NCBI GenBank assembly: GCA_002314755.1
Contig: DCHC01000067.1
Span: 8,321-45,377 of the forward strand
DNA from: Faecalibacterium sp. UBA1762
GTDB lineage: Bacteria > Bacillota > Clostridia > Oscillospirales > Ruminococcaceae
Direction: 5' to 3'
DNA length: 37,057 nt
Shown piece by piece: positions 9,269 through 18,575 of this stretch (position 1 is its first letter; each line of letters begins with the position of its first letter). Both the position numbers and the translations under genes were made by a program. The notes under the pieces are model-generated. The model was not told the DNA's origin, did not search any database, and worked only from the letters and a program-made list of their open reading frames with translations.

Positions 9269-9880
9269 TCATCTCCCGGTTGCAAGGTTCTTCAGCGCTA
9301 GTCGAATCAAATCCTCCAGAGAGGATTCTTTGGGTTGCCGGGCAACGGCAGAAGCTGCCTCGCTTTGGCTATAGCCCAATGCAACCAGTGCCTGTACGGC
9401 TTTCTGCAGGTTACCTCCCTCCGGGGCAACAACCGCAGCAGATGCCGGAAGCTCCTCCATCAGTGAGAGGTCGGCACCCTTGGTCACCTTGTCTTTCAGT
9501 TCCAGTACCATACGCTGTGCCAGCTTGGGACCAATGCCCGGACACTTGGTGAAGGTCTTGTGGTCCCCCGCCGAGATGGCAAGCAGAATCTGACTGCTGC
9601 TCAGATAGGACAGGATAGACATAGCCACCTTGGGCCCCACACCGGAAACCCCGATCAGCAAACGAAACATACTGCGCATGGTCTTGTCCGAGAAGCCGTA
9701 CAGATCCATGGCATCCTCTTTGACATTCAAGTGGGTATACACGGTACAGGTTTTTCCCTGCTCAGGCAATGCCGCCAGCGCCGGGGCCGGCATTGCCACA
9801 AAAAAACCAACGCCCTGTACATCAATGACCGCACTGTCCGTGTTTTTTTCCTGTAAGGTCCCCGTCAATGAATAAATCAT
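9269..9880 (-). CDS. ruvA: Holliday junction DNA helicase subunit RuvA
   Basis: RuvA binds four-way junctions and loads RuvB. The 203-residue protein has the N-terminal OB fold (MIYSLTGTLQEKNTDSAVIDVQGVGF), two helix-hairpin-helix motifs (LIGVSGVGPKVAMSIL at about 74-90 and FTKCPGIGPKLAQRMVLEL at about 108-126), and a C-terminal three-helix domain after an acidic linker (LVALGYSQSEAASAV). All three RuvA domains are therefore present. It starts 46 bases after ruvC. Confidence 0.97.
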   Translation of the reverse strand: MIYSLTGTLQEKNTDSAVIDVQGVGFFVAMPAPALAALPEQGKTCTVYTHLNVKEDAMDLYGFSDKTMRSMFRLLIGVSGVGPKVAMSILSYLSSSQILLAISAGDHKTFTKCPGIGPKLAQRMVLELKDKVTKGADLSLMEELPASAAVVAPEGGNLQKAVQALVALGYSQSEAASAVARQPKESSLEDLIRLALKNLATGR

Positions 9881-9926
9881 TCCGTCTTCTCTTCCTCTCT
9901 CTGCTCATTATCCGGCTATCGGGTAT

Positions 9927-10415
9927 CTACCTACCAAACAGTCGGTTGCCAAAACAGTTGCCGTGACAGATTGCCATGGCCAAAGCGTCAGCCGTATCGT
10001 CCGGCTTGGGGACCGCATCCAGCTTCAGCAATCTGCGGGTCATCTCCTGAACCTGCTTTTTTACTGCTTTTCCGTATCCGGTAACGGCAAGTTTGACCTG
10101 CATAGGGGTATACTCATACACCGGTATTCCTTTCAATCGGGCAGCAAGCAAGATGACTCCCCTCGCCTCTGCCACGTAGATCACCGTGGTCTGGTTGGAA
10201 TAGTAAAAAAGCTGTTCAATGCTGATTACCTCCGGATGGGTCCGATCGATAATCTGACAGATCCCCTCAAACACCACCCGTAGCCGTTCCTCAAACAGGG
10301 TACCCGCATCGGTCGTGACGGCGCCATACTCTACCGGTGTGTAGCTCATTTTGTCATGATCCACCACGCCATAGCCTACGATGGCATAACCCGGATCAAT
10401 ACCCAAAATTCTCAT
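9927..10415 (-). CDS. ruvC: Crossover junction endodeoxyribonuclease RuvC
   Basis: RuvC cuts Holliday junctions. In 162 residues the RNase H-like acidic active site is complete: Asp7 in MRILGIDPGYA, Glu67 in ISIEQLFYYSNQ, and Asp140/Asp143 in KPDDTADALAMAICHG. The start is fixed by the conserved opening, although the ribosome site is weak. This is the first gene of the long minus-strand run. A strong promoter (10470-10498) lies upstream and is divergent from typA. Confidence 0.97.
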   Translation of the reverse strand: MRILGIDPGYAIVGYGVVDHDKMSYTPVEYGAVTTDAGTLFEERLRVVFEGICQIIDRTHPEVISIEQLFYYSNQTTVIYVAEARGVILLAARLKGIPVYEYTPMQVKLAVTGYGKAVKKQVQEMTRRLLKLDAVPKPDDTADALAMAICHGNCFGNRLFGR

Positions 10416-10469
10416 TTCCCGTTCTCATCTTTCTTTTGCACACAATACACCATTTTACTTTATTTTCAT

Positions 10470-10498
10470 ATTGTAGCACAAACTCGGCTGATTTGCAA
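10470..10498 (-). promoter_or_regulatory. Promoter of the ruvC-led operon
   Basis: On the minus strand TTGCAA (10498-10493), a 17-base spacer and TACAAT (10475-10470) form a near-consensus sigma-A promoter. TG one base before the -10 makes it an extended -10. The start site would be about 50 bases before ruvC. Confidence 0.75.
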
Positions 10499-10671
10499 AA
10501 AGAAGTTGTGATTTAACCAAAAGATTTTATGTTGATTTTCCGATTTGCCGGAATTTCATCGAAACGGTACCGCTTTTTTCTTTTGTACGAAGGTTAACCG
10601 ATGCAAACTGTTAAAATTCAGCGTAACCTACAAACATTTTCTCTTTTTTTCGTCATTTTGGCAGAAAACTC

Positions 10672-10700
10672 TTGTTTTTCGAATCAAAAGACGGTATAAT
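10672..10700 (+). promoter_or_regulatory. Promoter of typA
   Basis: TTGTTT (10672-10677), 17 bases, TATAAT (10695-10700). The predicted leader of about 50 bases ends in GGAG before the typA ATG. Together with the ruvC promoter it accounts for much of the 345-base divergent gap 10416-10760. I saw no gene in the rest of that gap. Confidence 0.8.
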
Positions 10701-10760
10701 AAATTGTTGTGTTCAAGAATGTATGTTAGAAAAAGCAGATAGAGAACGGAGAGTAAAAAC

Positions 10761-12581
<1,821 letters not shown>

Positions 12582-12616
12582 TCCGCACACCCTGTTATTG
12601 GCGGTCTTTCGAAAAA

Positions 12617-12650
12617 AAGAGGTTGAAAGGAACCATCCTTTCAACCTCTT
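12617..12650. terminator. Bidirectional terminator between typA and plsY
   Basis: A perfect 14-bp stem (12617-12630 with 12637-12650) and a six-base loop lie between converging genes. On the minus strand the stem is followed by a long U tract, giving a strong plsY terminator. On the plus strand a shorter T run serves typA. Confidence 0.9.
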
Positions 12651-12686
12651 TTCACAGGCCGCCATCCATCGCCGTCACGTAATAAG

Positions 12687-13307
12687 TTATTGTTGTTTTT
12701 CTTCTTTGGATACCTTTCCCAATGTAAAACGGGGTTCTTTTCCCTGTACTAACCTCTTTAGGTTGGAACGGTGCTGTACCAACACCAGTAAAGCGGCACC
12801 CGCCGTCAAAAACAAGCCGTACCAATCAGAAAAGCGGAATAGTGCCTCAACCGCCGGTACACACAGCGCACTGACAACAGAGCACACGGAAACCCGGTGG
12901 GTACACAGGAATATGACAACAAAGATGCCCAAACAAATCAAAAATGCCCGCCAGTCCACCGCAAGCGCGATCATTGCTGCTGTGGAAACACCCTTTCCGC
13001 CCCGGAAGCGAAAAAATGCCGGCCAACAGTGACCGACTAAGCAGGCAATTCCCGCCAGAGTCCAGCCAAGCCGCCCGGCTAAAAGCTGTCCGGCATACAG
13101 TGCGAGTGCCATCTTGAGCCCGTCAAAAAACAAGGTTGAAAGCCCCATACCCCAGCCAAACACCCTGGCAGCATTGGTTGCGCCAGCATTTCCACTGCCG
13201 CTCTCCCGTACATCCTTGCCGTAAAATATCTTCGACAAAAGAACAGCCGAGCAGATGGAGCCTAGCAAATACCCGATCAGTACCGAAAAAATGTCGCTAA
13301 TTATCAT
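12687..13307 (-). CDS. plsY: Glycerol-3-phosphate acyltransferase PlsY
   Basis: PlsY transfers acyl from acyl-phosphate to glycerol-3-phosphate, the first step of phospholipid synthesis in most Gram-positive bacteria, at the cytoplasmic membrane. The 206-residue protein has about seven hydrophobic helices and the family motifs GSGNAGATNAARVFG (about 36-50), FRFRGGKGVSTA (about 98-109) and the HRSNLKRL loop near the C-terminus. I chose ATG at 13307; an upstream extension to 13388 lacks homology and overlaps the promoter. GGAAAGG precedes the start. Confidence 0.95.
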   Translation of the reverse strand: MIISDIFSVLIGYLLGSICSAVLLSKIFYGKDVRESGSGNAGATNAARVFGWGMGLSTLFFDGLKMALALYAGQLLAGRLGWTLAGIACLVGHCWPAFFRFRGGKGVSTAAMIALAVDWRAFLICLGIFVVIFLCTHRVSVCSVVSALCVPAVEALFRFSDWYGLFLTAGAALLVLVQHRSNLKRLVQGKEPRFTLGKVSKEEKQQ

Positions 13308-13359
13308 GGTAAGCCTTTCCCATTTGTGGTTTTTACCCGTTCGATAGTATGTGTTGATT

Positions 13360-13388
13360 ATTATACCACAGTTTATGTGAATAAACAA
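13360..13388 (-). promoter_or_regulatory. Promoter of plsY
   Basis: On the minus strand TTGTTT (13388-13383), 17 bases, TATAAT (13365-13360). The leader to the plsY ATG is about 45 bases. Confidence 0.75.
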
Positions 13389-13478
13389 AGCGGTTTTTAT
13401 GAAAGAAAAATGTTGTATGCCGTTTTTCTATAAAAGCAAAGGTTCTTGCTGCATCAGATCAAAGAAGGAGCAATTTTC

Positions 13479-14252
13479 ATGTTATCAAATTACCACACCC
13501 ATACCTGGCGTTGTAACCACGCCGCGCCCAATGAGCGGGAATATATTGAACAGGCCATTGCTGCCGGTATCACTGTTTTGGGTTTCAGTGATCACTCTCC
13601 TTATCCCTTTCCAAACGGTCACCAATCCGGGTTCCGTATGACTCTGACCCAAACACAGGATTATTTTAACACTCTGCGGGCTTTGCAGCAGGAGTATGCC
13701 GACAGAATTCAAATACATATCGGCTTTGAAGCGGAGTACTACCCCCTATATTTTAAAGATCTGCTGCAGTTTATCCGACCGTTCGGCTGTGAATATCTGA
13801 TTCTAGGGCAGCACTTTATTCGCAACGAAACAGAGCCTGGCTGCGAATACTCCGGAATGCCCACCGAAAGCCCCGAGATACTGCAGCTGTATACCAGCCA
13901 AACGGTAGAGGGCCTTTCCACCGGTATGTTCAGTTATTTGGCCCACCCGGATCTGATAAACTGGCAGGGCGATCCGGTCCTGTACGAACAGCAGATGCAT
14001 ACTCTGTGCCGTAGCGCAAGAGAACTGGACATCCCGCTGGAGATCAATCTTCTGGGACTGTATGAGCACCGCCAGTACCCGAACGAGATGTTCTGGCAGA
14101 TTGCCGGGCAGGAGGGCTGCACCGCCATTATCGGGTGCGATGCCCATGAGCCGGTCTCCTTTGCCCGGGTTCAGGCAGAGCATGACGCCGAAGCATTGGC
14201 GAAGCGCTGCGGCCTGACCCTGATCCGGAAGCTGCGTCTTCGTAAACCCTGA
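13479..14252 (+). CDS. Histidinol-phosphatase-like PHP-family metallophosphatase (HisJ/HisK type)
   Basis: PHP-domain phosphoesterase, 257 residues. The opening YHTHTWRCNHA (5-15) gives the first metal-binding histidines. GFSDHSPYP (about 36-44) and GFEAEYYP follow, then LAHPD (about 158-162), INLLGLYEHRQYP, and a final GCDAHEP motif. This spacing matches HisJ-type histidinol-phosphatases of histidine synthesis, but no other his gene is visible, so another phosphate ester is possible. The ATG at 13479 is set by AGAAGGAG eight bases upstream. The gene stands alone and ends at a stem-loop terminator whose T run overlaps the stop codon of the converging Spo0A-like gene. Confidence 0.85.
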   Translation: MLSNYHTHTWRCNHAAPNEREYIEQAIAAGITVLGFSDHSPYPFPNGHQSGFRMTLTQTQDYFNTLRALQQEYADRIQIHIGFEAEYYPLYFKDLLQFIRPFGCEYLILGQHFIRNETEPGCEYSGMPTESPEILQLYTSQTVEGLSTGMFSYLAHPDLINWQGDPVLYEQQMHTLCRSARELDIPLEINLLGLYEHRQYPNEMFWQIAGQEGCTAIIGCDAHEPVSFARVQAEHDAEALAKRCGLTLIRKLRLRKP

Positions 14253-14266
14253 CCGAGCACATCGCA

Positions 14267-14307
14267 GACAGTCGTCTACTTACCTACAGTTGACGGCTGT
14301 CTTTTTT
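14267..14307 (+). terminator. Terminator of the PHP phosphatase gene
   Basis: A ten-bp stem with one G-U pair (14267-14276 with 14292-14301) and six T residues (14302-14307). The T run reaches into the stop codon of the converging gene at 14306-14308, so the two 3' ends abut. Confidence 0.85.
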
Positions 14308-15052
14308 ATGCGATAATCTGCCGGTCCAAAATGATTCGTGCCAGTGTCAGAAATTCCGTTATGCTGATTCTCTCACTCTGTTCACGCTGGTTTGCGTAGG
14401 CAGCTTCCTGTTTCAGTGCCGCAATATTGTTTATCGGACAGCACTGCAGCATTGCCCGGATACTGCGTTCCAGCGTAGAAGCGGAACAGTCCATCTTTTT
14501 TGCTGCTTCAGGGTATATTTCTTTGGTCGCCGACCAAACCCGATCCTGTTTTTCCAACACCAGAAGCAAACACTCCAACAGACAGTCGAATCCCCGCATA
14601 TGGGTGGGGCAGCCTGCGCGAAGCAATAGTGTACGACAGCGTTCCCGCTCCATCTGTTGATCGATCTGTAATCGTCGCGCCCTATCCTGTAGCCTTTTTT
14701 GCAGCCGATTGACCATCAGATAGTCGCTGACCGGTGCGACCAGGATTTCAGCGAAACCGGCCTCCTTCAGCATTCTGACCAGAACCGGATCCTCCTGAGC
14801 TATTACAGCCGCAAATACAGGTGCTTTCTGCAGTTTGCTGCAAAAGCCGCTTTTGCAGAGGATTGCCGCATCACCGGCATTCCGTCGCGAAACCGACAGC
14901 ACAACTGCATCAACAGTCTGACTGAATCCGTTTTGAACCAGCTGCGCATAACTGCCGTGGATACCCTGTCCGCAAATACCTAAGCTTTGTAACGACTGGC
15001 AGTATTTTTCGCATGTCATACTGTCAAAACCGCACATCCACACCTGCTGCAT
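14306..15052 (-). CDS. Spo0A-like regulator with degenerate receiver domain
   Basis: The C-terminal half of this 248-residue protein reads as a Spo0A DNA-binding domain. LRAGCPTHMRGFDCLLECLLLVL, YPEAAKKMDCSASTLERSIRAML (the recognition-helix pattern S-x-x-E-R-x-I-R) and the closing ITEFLTLARIILDR parallel Spo0A in order and spacing. Residues 1-120 fit a CheY fold by hydrophobic pattern but lack its chemistry: the phospho-acceptor position in VDAVVLSV is Ser53, the acidic pocket is absent, and the conserved Lys before Pro is Ala (ILVAPVS). It therefore probably does not respond to phosphorylation. ATG at 15052 has GGAGG seven bases upstream. It has its own promoter. It may be a Spo0A paralogue or a divergent Spo0A; the window cannot decide. 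Confidence 0.75.
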   Translation of the reverse strand: MQQVWMCGFDSMTCEKYCQSLQSLGICGQGIHGSYAQLVQNGFSQTVDAVVLSVSRRNAGDAAILCKSGFCSKLQKAPVFAAVIAQEDPVLVRMLKEAGFAEILVAPVSDYLMVNRLQKRLQDRARRLQIDQQMERERCRTLLLRAGCPTHMRGFDCLLECLLLVLEKQDRVWSATKEIYPEAAKKMDCSASTLERSIRAMLQCCPINNIAALKQEAAYANQREQSERISITEFLTLARIILDRQIIA

Positions 15053-15086
15053 ACTTCTGCCTCCGCACAAATTGCTTGATAGCTCT

Positions 15087-15114
15087 ATTGTAACTGATTT
15101 CCTGCAAAATGCAA
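15087..15114 (-). promoter_or_regulatory. Promoter of the Spo0A-like gene
   Basis: On the minus strand TTGCAT (15114-15109), 16 bases, TACAAT (15092-15087). The start would lie about 28 bases before the ATG, so this gene is transcribed apart from the upstream glycosidase genes. Confidence 0.65.
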
Positions 15115-15158
15115 TAGATTACGGTGTTGTGCCAAAAATTGTCGAATAGGCTGTTTTC

Positions 15159-18100
15159 TTACAGCACAGCCACAGCGAAAATGCCGCCGGCGGCGTCTGA
15201 CGCCCGTGCCGTCATATTCATTATTTCCACCGTATGCTGCTGTCCCATATCCATCTCCACCAGATTGAAAACCGCGCCGCCCGCCTGTACTGCCCGGTTT
15301 TTACACCACAAACTGTAAGCCGGATACCGTGGCAGATCGGTTTCTTCATAATCCTGCAGGGTCAACCGGGGCAAGACACCGGGTCGTTGCACGCCGGGAT
15401 GATAGGTACTGAACCCTGCCACCACCGAGTCGCCAAAGCCAAAATCCAGATCACCTGGCAAACAGAGTGTTTTTTTATAGATTGGCTGCAGGTAGGCATT
15501 CTCTTTTGCGCAGACCAGCTCCAAGTCAAACATCTGACTGCAGATCTCATGATCATCGGCAAAGGCACTGAAGAGCAGGTAAATTTTACGCACCTTTTTA
15601 CCGACAGGCAACTGCACAAACCGGTGTGTCCGGGTTGCAACCGGCACAAAACCGCCGCATAGACGAAACAGCATCCCATCCACTGAAATACTTTCCGGCA
15701 TCTCCTTCAAAAAAGCATCCGGTTCCATAATGGCGCAGCCGTGATGTGCAAAGAATGCAATACTGCGCCAGTCCTGATACGGTACCGTCTGGTTTGCCGG
15801 TATGTCAAGCAATACGGGCTGCCGGTCCAATGGGGCCTCTACTGTCAACTCCCTGCATTCACCCTCTTGCAGCCATAGCCACGCCCTGTTTTTGCCGGGT
15901 AGTATCTCCTTTCGGGCAAAGGCCTGCACAAACGACAGTCTCGCACTGCTTTGTTCCTGTGCAGGGCATCGAATCTGCCCCCGGACCGTCTGACCGCCGC
16001 ATTTTAATTGCAGTGCGGTATCCACCGGTGTTTGACTGTGATTACGCAGTGTCAGTACGATTTCGCCGGTCTGCGGCAAAGCCTCTGCCTGCCAGACAAA
16101 ACGCGGCACCACTGTAACCCCGCATGGGACGGTAATTTGGGTACCCCGATAGCAAAGCCGCACGGCAAAGCTGCGCCGGGCAAAGTTCACAAGGCCAAAA
16201 TCGCCGTATGGCTCATAACGCTGCAGCAGGTCCCGCCGATAGGCACCGTTTTCGTCCAGTACACCGCACCGGTCCGAAATACCGCAAAGCTCTGCCCCCT
16301 GCAGGGTGAACTGCGGCTTTTCTCCGCAGACCGCAATCTGACTGTAGCTCAGTGCGAACTGCATAGGTTGACGGTCCACCTTTACCGTCAACTCCGCGTT
16401 GTTCCCCAGCTCGGCGGTAATCACGCTGAAACCGCAGGCGTGGGTGATCTGTACCGGCACCGGCTCACCCCCCACCTTGACCGTGGCAGACTGTGTGAAA
16501 TCCGTCCTCCAAACCAGTTTTTTATTGGTGGCGTCTCCCTGTGCAAACCGAAGCTGCAATGTAATCTGCTGCCCGATTTTTTCGTACCGAAATTTTAGCT
16601 GAGGCAGACAAAGCTCTGCCGTCTGCCAACTGTCTGGAAAACAGGGCGATATCTCCGTGCGGTTATTGAGGCAGTCCCGTTTTACACCGAAAATATCCTC
16701 CACTATGCTTTGGGCGTACACCCCGGCAGAGGGGGAGAAATAGGCAAATCTGGTCTCGTTGGCAGTTTCGGGGAAGGACCCACGCTGATACTCTCCGCAG
16801 ACCCGATCCGCCACAAATTTCAGCGGACGGAAGGCCTCCTCGTGGCGGCCCAACTTTGCGTAGGCGGCAGTGGCAAAGGGCTGCATATCCGAGCCGGCCT
16901 GCATACCCCATGTAGGAACCCAATCCGGCCGATGATCGCCGAAATGGTTGGACTGATATACCTCTCCCTCTTTTCCGGTCATCCGGTGGGTCAGATGATC
17001 CATGGAGGACTGGGCGTCTACCGAATCCACCATATCGAACAGAATCGGATAGCAGATACCGTGATAAGTGGTATCCAGCCGTTCTTCTCCGTGATCATCC
17101 GCAAACCAGATCGCCCTGCCCAGATCCCGTCTCCAAAGCTTCTTTTTCCAGGCTTCAGCAGAGTAATCCGCCCGTGCGGCATAATATTGCGCTTTTTCTG
17201 TCTCGCCCAAAAAATTGCAAAAATCCGCCATCAGTCGCTGCATCTCCACCCCGACCGCACCGGGTGCCGCGCCTCTGCCCGGAGTGGATTCAAAGTCCTC
17301 CTGATTGCCGATCTGACTGTGCCAGGCAAGAATGCCACTGTCCACCGCGTCGTACTCTCCAAAGGTCTGCGCCATAATTTTTTCCATATAAGGGGCGCAT
17401 TCTTTGGCAAATTCCGCATCTCCGGTCATGCGCAGGTAATGCAATAGTTCCCGGAAGAAAAAATGGTTCTCACCGCCCCAGTCCCGTCTTCCGGTATGGT
17501 TGGGATGAAGCTCAATCACCGCGCCGTCCGGCTGCATATATTTCAGTTGGCTGCGTAAGGTTTCTTTGGTCCGGCGTGTATTTCCCGCCCATTCCTCTGC
17601 TGCGGTCTGCTCCATATGAAACATGGTGGGCCAGTGCTGAATGCATTCGATCCAGCCCAGCGGATACAGCCAGGAATACTCTAAATTCAGATAGGCATGG
17701 GTAAAAGCCCGGTCCAATGCCGCATCCGGCGTATGGATATATAGGTTTTCAAATTTATCGGAGTAGTATTTCTCAATCTTTTTCAGTTCTTCGGCAGGGT
17801 TAAGCGCGGCCAGCTCCGTTGCCTCCTGCTGCTCCACCGAAAAGCCGATCATCAGCCAGATTTCTTTTGCGGCAGTGTATCCCTCTGCATAGCTGCCACA
17901 GCGTTTTCCCTCCGCGTCCATCTTATCACAGACTGTAAAATCCATATTTCCCTGTACGCAGGTGAGAAAATCCCGTTCCTTACGGCGCAGTATCACACAG
18001 GGTGACATTGATGCCTGCCGGACTTCTGTCAGGCTGTCCTGGCAGTCAATCTCCTGGCCGCGCATTGCCTCGTTGGGAGAAAAGTGCATAAAGCCAATTC

Positions 18101-18509
18101 CCCCACAGCCAAACCGCACAAAAATACCAGGTATATCACTTTCAATATGCAGAATCGCGGCACCGCGATAAGCATCCTGCTCCGGCAGAATGGCCGGATA
18201 AAGATGACAACATACCCGTTCTCCCTCCAAAGTGAGCGCTTTGCTCTCTAACCCGCCGGGAATATTGTCCGCCGTAGTCGAATCATCGCAGCTTTCATAG
18301 GTCAGCATTTTTCGTTCCGGGCCGATACCAACCACGAATTTGGCAAGCACCAGATGATCAGCGCCCCGTCCGATACGGTTGTCATAGGTCATCAATGCCA
18401 TATTGGGGTACGCCTGGCGCATAAACACCACACTGCGGCCGTATGCCGACGCCCGCTCATCCTGATGGTCCAGCTCCACCTGCAGCAGCTCTTCTTTTCC
18501 TCTTTTCAT
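15159..18509 (-). CDS. Large putative (alpha/alpha)6-barrel glycoside hydrolase, family not recognised
   Basis: The protein is 1116 residues with no signal peptide, so probably cytoplasmic. An N-terminal beta-rich domain (about 1-260) precedes a helical region (about 265-660). Its aromatic and acidic repeats (ECIQHWPTMFHMEQTAAEEWAGN, HPNHTGRRDWGGENHFFFRELLHYL, YHGICYPILFDMVDSVDAQ, VPTWGMQAGSDMQPFATAAYAKLG, SFPETANETRFAYFSPSAG) resemble a six-hairpin catalytic toroid. A long beta-rich C-terminal part (about 690-1116) follows. This is the layout of GH63/GH78/GH95-like enzymes, but I cannot match it to a numbered family or name the catalytic acids. ATG at 18509 is preferred: a hairpin lies between the GH20 gene and this start, so the longer TTG frame to 18551 would read through it. 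It is probably co-expressed with the GH20 gene. Confidence 0.65.
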   Translation of the reverse strand: MKRGKEELLQVELDHQDERASAYGRSVVFMRQAYPNMALMTYDNRIGRGADHLVLAKFVVGIGPERKMLTYESCDDSTTADNIPGGLESKALTLEGERVCCHLYPAILPEQDAYRGAAILHIESDIPGIFVRFGCGGIGFMHFSPNEAMRGQEIDCQDSLTEVRQASMSPCVILRRKERDFLTCVQGNMDFTVCDKMDAEGKRCGSYAEGYTAAKEIWLMIGFSVEQQEATELAALNPAEELKKIEKYYSDKFENLYIHTPDAALDRAFTHAYLNLEYSWLYPLGWIECIQHWPTMFHMEQTAAEEWAGNTRRTKETLRSQLKYMQPDGAVIELHPNHTGRRDWGGENHFFFRELLHYLRMTGDAEFAKECAPYMEKIMAQTFGEYDAVDSGILAWHSQIGNQEDFESTPGRGAAPGAVGVEMQRLMADFCNFLGETEKAQYYAARADYSAEAWKKKLWRRDLGRAIWFADDHGEERLDTTYHGICYPILFDMVDSVDAQSSMDHLTHRMTGKEGEVYQSNHFGDHRPDWVPTWGMQAGSDMQPFATAAYAKLGRHEEAFRPLKFVADRVCGEYQRGSFPETANETRFAYFSPSAGVYAQSIVEDIFGVKRDCLNNRTEISPCFPDSWQTAELCLPQLKFRYEKIGQQITLQLRFAQGDATNKKLVWRTDFTQSATVKVGGEPVPVQITHACGFSVITAELGNNAELTVKVDRQPMQFALSYSQIAVCGEKPQFTLQGAELCGISDRCGVLDENGAYRRDLLQRYEPYGDFGLVNFARRSFAVRLCYRGTQITVPCGVTVVPRFVWQAEALPQTGEIVLTLRNHSQTPVDTALQLKCGGQTVRGQIRCPAQEQSSARLSFVQAFARKEILPGKNRAWLWLQEGECRELTVEAPLDRQPVLLDIPANQTVPYQDWRSIAFFAHHGCAIMEPDAFLKEMPESISVDGMLFRLCGGFVPVATRTHRFVQLPVGKKVRKIYLLFSAFADDHEICSQMFDLELVCAKENAYLQPIYKKTLCLPGDLDFGFGDSVVAGFSTYHPGVQRPGVLPRLTLQDYEETDLPRYPAYSLWCKNRAVQAGGAVFNLVEMDMGQQHTVEIMNMTARASDAAGGIFAVAVL

Positions 18510-18540
18510 AGCAATTTCTTTCCTTTTCTTTTTTGAAAAG

Positions 18541-18563
18541 AGCTGCAGCAAAAATGCTGCAGC
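18541..18563 (-). terminator. Intercistronic hairpin between the GH20 gene and the large glycosidase
   Basis: A perfect nine-bp stem GCTGCAGCA with a four-base loop (18542-18550 with 18555-18563), followed on the minus strand by TCTTTTC. The short U tract suggests partial termination, which would lower the large glycosidase relative to the GH20 enzyme. RNA stabilisation is an alternative. Confidence 0.5.
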
Positions 18564-18575
18564 CCAATTTAACTG

